A program made the position numbers and the translations under genes. DNA of 61,098 nucleotides from NCBI GenBank assembly GCA_031552825.1, contig JAVBMD010000020.1:1-61098 (forward strand). Reading direction: 5' to 3'. Within the stretch, counting starts at the first letter, position 1. Each line of letters opens with the position of its first letter. Source of the DNA: WQXF01 sp031552825. Lineage in GTDB: Bacteria; Bacillota; Clostridia; Christensenellales; Aristaeellaceae. Under the pieces are notes generated by a model. The model searched no databases. It worked only from the letters and a program-made list of their open reading frames with translations, and had not been told where the DNA came from. Positions 59,598 through 61,098 of this stretch are shown here, piece after piece.

Positions 59598-60863
59598 ATG
59601 CCGCGCAAGTTGATTTGTCTGAGTTTGACGGTGCTGCTGATCGCGCTGGCCGCGATGCCGGCGTTGGCGGAGACCAAGGTGAAGGAGCGCATCGAAATCG
59701 GCGGCAAGCAGGTGGCGGTGGACGTCACCGAGCTGGATTTGAGCGACCGCGGGATTACCGATATCTCGCAGCTGGCGAAGCTGACCAAGCTGACCGAGCT
59801 GAATCTAGCGGGCAACGCGATCACCGATATTTCGCCGCTCTCCGGGCTGGGCAAGCTGACCAAGCTGAACTTGGCGCGCAACCAGATCGCCGATGTTGCG
59901 GCGCTGGAGAACCTCAAGCGGCTTGTGACGCTGGACATCAGCGAGAACGGCATTCAGTCGGTGGTGCCGCTGGCCGGGTTGCGCGCGCTCAAGCAGCTGC
60001 GCATGCAGAACAACCACATCGAAGAGCTGTTGCCCCTAGGCTCCGCAAAGGCGCTGACGCTGGTACACATGCAGGGCAATCCGGCGGCCGACCTGCTGGT
60101 GCTGCAGGCGCTGCCCAAGCTCAAGACGCTGTGGGTTTCCACCGAGGATCTGGAGCTGGTTTCCAACCTTTCCAGCCTCACCGAGCTGGCGGTTTGGGGC
60201 GATACCAACGACAACCTGACCCCGCTGCTCAAGATGACCAAGCTCACCAGCCTCGCCATGCACGGCGACGCGCTGGAGGACTTGACGCTGATGCCGCAGA
60301 TGATTAAGCTCAAGAAGCTTACGCTGGACAGCGAGGGCATCACCGACATCGCGCCGCTGGCGCAGATGAAGGACGTGGAGCAGCTCTCGCTCAGCGGCGT
60401 GGACATGAGCAACCTCAAGCAACTGGCCAAGCTGACTTCGCTGGAGGAGCTTGCGCTGGAGGGCAACGAGATCGATATCGCCTCGCTGGAGAAAGCCAAG
60501 AAGCTGCGCGTGCTCTCGCTGACCACCAACGCGCCGGGCGATCTGAGCGTGCTGACCAAGTGCAAGAACCTGCGCGAGCTGGTGCTGGATTGCCCCGCGA
60601 TGGAGGACCTATCCGGCCTGAGCAAGCTGACCCGCCTGACCGACCTGACGGTGAAGGGCGAATCGCTCAAGGACGTATCCGCGGTGGTGAAGATGAAGGA
60701 TCTGCGGTCGGTTTCGATCTATAGCGCGCAGAAGGTTGACTGCACGCCGCTCTCCGGGCTGGAGAAGCTGCGCGCGCTGAACCTCAGCGGCGAATCCTAC
60801 AGTGAGGATCAGGTGCAGCTGTTGACCGCGCTGCTGCCCAAGTGCGAAATTACATTCAAATAA
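59598..60863 (+). CDS. Secreted leucine-rich repeat protein
   Basis: A 421-residue exported protein: signal peptide ending MPALAETK, then about 15 LRR units of internalin-like 22-residue type (TDISQLAKLTKLTELNLAG, TDISPLSGLGKLTKLNLAR). Central units are less regular. No LPXTG, SLH, GW or membrane anchor follows; the protein ends with the repeats (LLPKCEITFK). It may bind ligands outside the cell. ATG 59598 follows GAGGAGGGG. It is 25 bases after the flavin reductase, so possibly read through. Confidence 0.85.
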   Translation: MPRKLICLSLTVLLIALAAMPALAETKVKERIEIGGKQVAVDVTELDLSDRGITDISQLAKLTKLTELNLAGNAITDISPLSGLGKLTKLNLARNQIADVAALENLKRLVTLDISENGIQSVVPLAGLRALKQLRMQNNHIEELLPLGSAKALTLVHMQGNPAADLLVLQALPKLKTLWVSTEDLELVSNLSSLTELAVWGDTNDNLTPLLKMTKLTSLAMHGDALEDLTLMPQMIKLKKLTLDSEGITDIAPLAQMKDVEQLSLSGVDMSNLKQLAKLTSLEELALEGNEIDIASLEKAKKLRVLSLTTNAPGDLSVLTKCKNLRELVLDCPAMEDLSGLSKLTRLTDLTVKGESLKDVSAVVKMKDLRSVSIYSAQKVDCTPLSGLEKLRALNLSGESYSEDQVQLLTALLPKCEITFK

Positions 60864-60880
60864 CGAACCGGAGACAGTAA

Positions 60881-61098
60881 ATGATCAGTACGCAAAACCT
60901 AACCTTGGGCTACGGCGGCAAGCCGCTATTCAAAGACGTTAACGTAAAGTTCACCCCCGGCAACTGCTACGGCCTGATCGGCGCAAACGGCACCGGGAAA
61001 TCCACCTTCCTCAAGATACTGGCCGGCGAGCTGGAGCCCACCCACGGCGAGGTGTTCATCACCCCCGGCGAGCGCATGGCGGTGCTCAAGCAGGATCA
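60881..61098 (+). CDS. ABC-F family ATPase (N-terminal part)
   Basis: The first 72 codons of an ABC-F protein: ISTQNLTLGYGGKPLFKDV and Walker A GLIGANGTGKSTFLKIL; wording is closest to the YbiT branch of ribosome-associated ABC-F factors. No transmembrane part is expected. ATG 60881 follows CGGAGA. The right edge of the window cuts the gene. Confidence 0.88.
   Translation, partial: MISTQNLTLGYGGKPLFKDVNVKFTPGNCYGLIGANGTGKSTFLKILAGELEPTHGEVFITPGERMAVLKQD

Overview
The window is a high-GC, gene-dense chromosomal stretch of a spore-forming Firmicute, most likely a Clostridia member (Christensenellales-like by general feel, not proven). The support is a glycine T-box, SpoVT, SpoIID and SpoIIQ-type genes, RNase Y, MetNIQ, RqcP, a rubredoxin/flavodiiron pair and canonical TTGACA/TATAAT promoters with 17-base spacers. 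No tRNA, rRNA, CRISPR array, phage gene or transposase was seen.

Layout. 1-725: end of a membrane protein gene, a terminator, then about 500 bases of non-coding DNA full of perfect hairpins. 725-7655 (mostly minus): asparaginase / thioredoxin-reductase-like / AEC transporter operon, a divergent CadC-type ArsR regulator, a GH65 (maltose phosphorylase-like) enzyme, a membrane protein with a degenerate GGDEF domain, and a TM2 protein. 7886-12268 (plus): TelA-like protein and a 1035-residue secreted multidomain protein. 12431-18267: a polysaccharide-type locus with a sugar nucleotidyltransferase, UDP-GlcNAc 2-epimerase, and a membrane glycosyltransferase ending in three MshEN-like c-di-GMP-binding modules. 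Inside it lies a 180-base structured intergenic element. 18274-26530 (minus): a 5'-nucleotidase, then a six-gene sulfur amino acid operon metY-metA-cysK-metN-metI-metQ.

The operon's leader is the most striking object in the window. A perfect sigma-A promoter is followed by a strong ribosome binding site, a 28-codon ORF with 8 Met and 5 Cys codons, and then an intrinsic terminator just before metY. This is the layout of ribosome-mediated attenuation, in a lineage where S-box or T-box control of methionine genes would be expected; neither is seen here.

26618-34350: a Gly/Leu-rich protein with a histone-H1-like tail, a phosphodiester glycosidase, a secreted helical protein, nitroreductase, a LytTR/DUF3021 pair, a hybrid histidine kinase, a phosphoesterase and an alpha/beta hydrolase. 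34475-41308: PrsA-like foldase with an inserted coiled coil, spoVT (with a sigma-G-type promoter), yabN/mazG, HU, rqcP, ispDF, a DUF2804 protein. 41395-54638: DUF4173 membrane protein, T-box and glyS, rimO-pgsA-cinA, recA, RNase Y, spoIID, spoIIQ-like, glmS. 54644-61098: two FAD proteins (minus), rubredoxin-flavodiiron-flavin reductase operon, secreted LRR protein, and the start of an ABC-F ATPase.

Functional themes are methionine/cysteine supply, c-di-GMP-linked envelope polysaccharide, oxygen/NO tolerance, sporulation and a block of housekeeping genes. Several exported proteins (MetQ, 5'-nucleotidase, LRR protein) carry plain signal peptides with no visible lipid or wall anchor.
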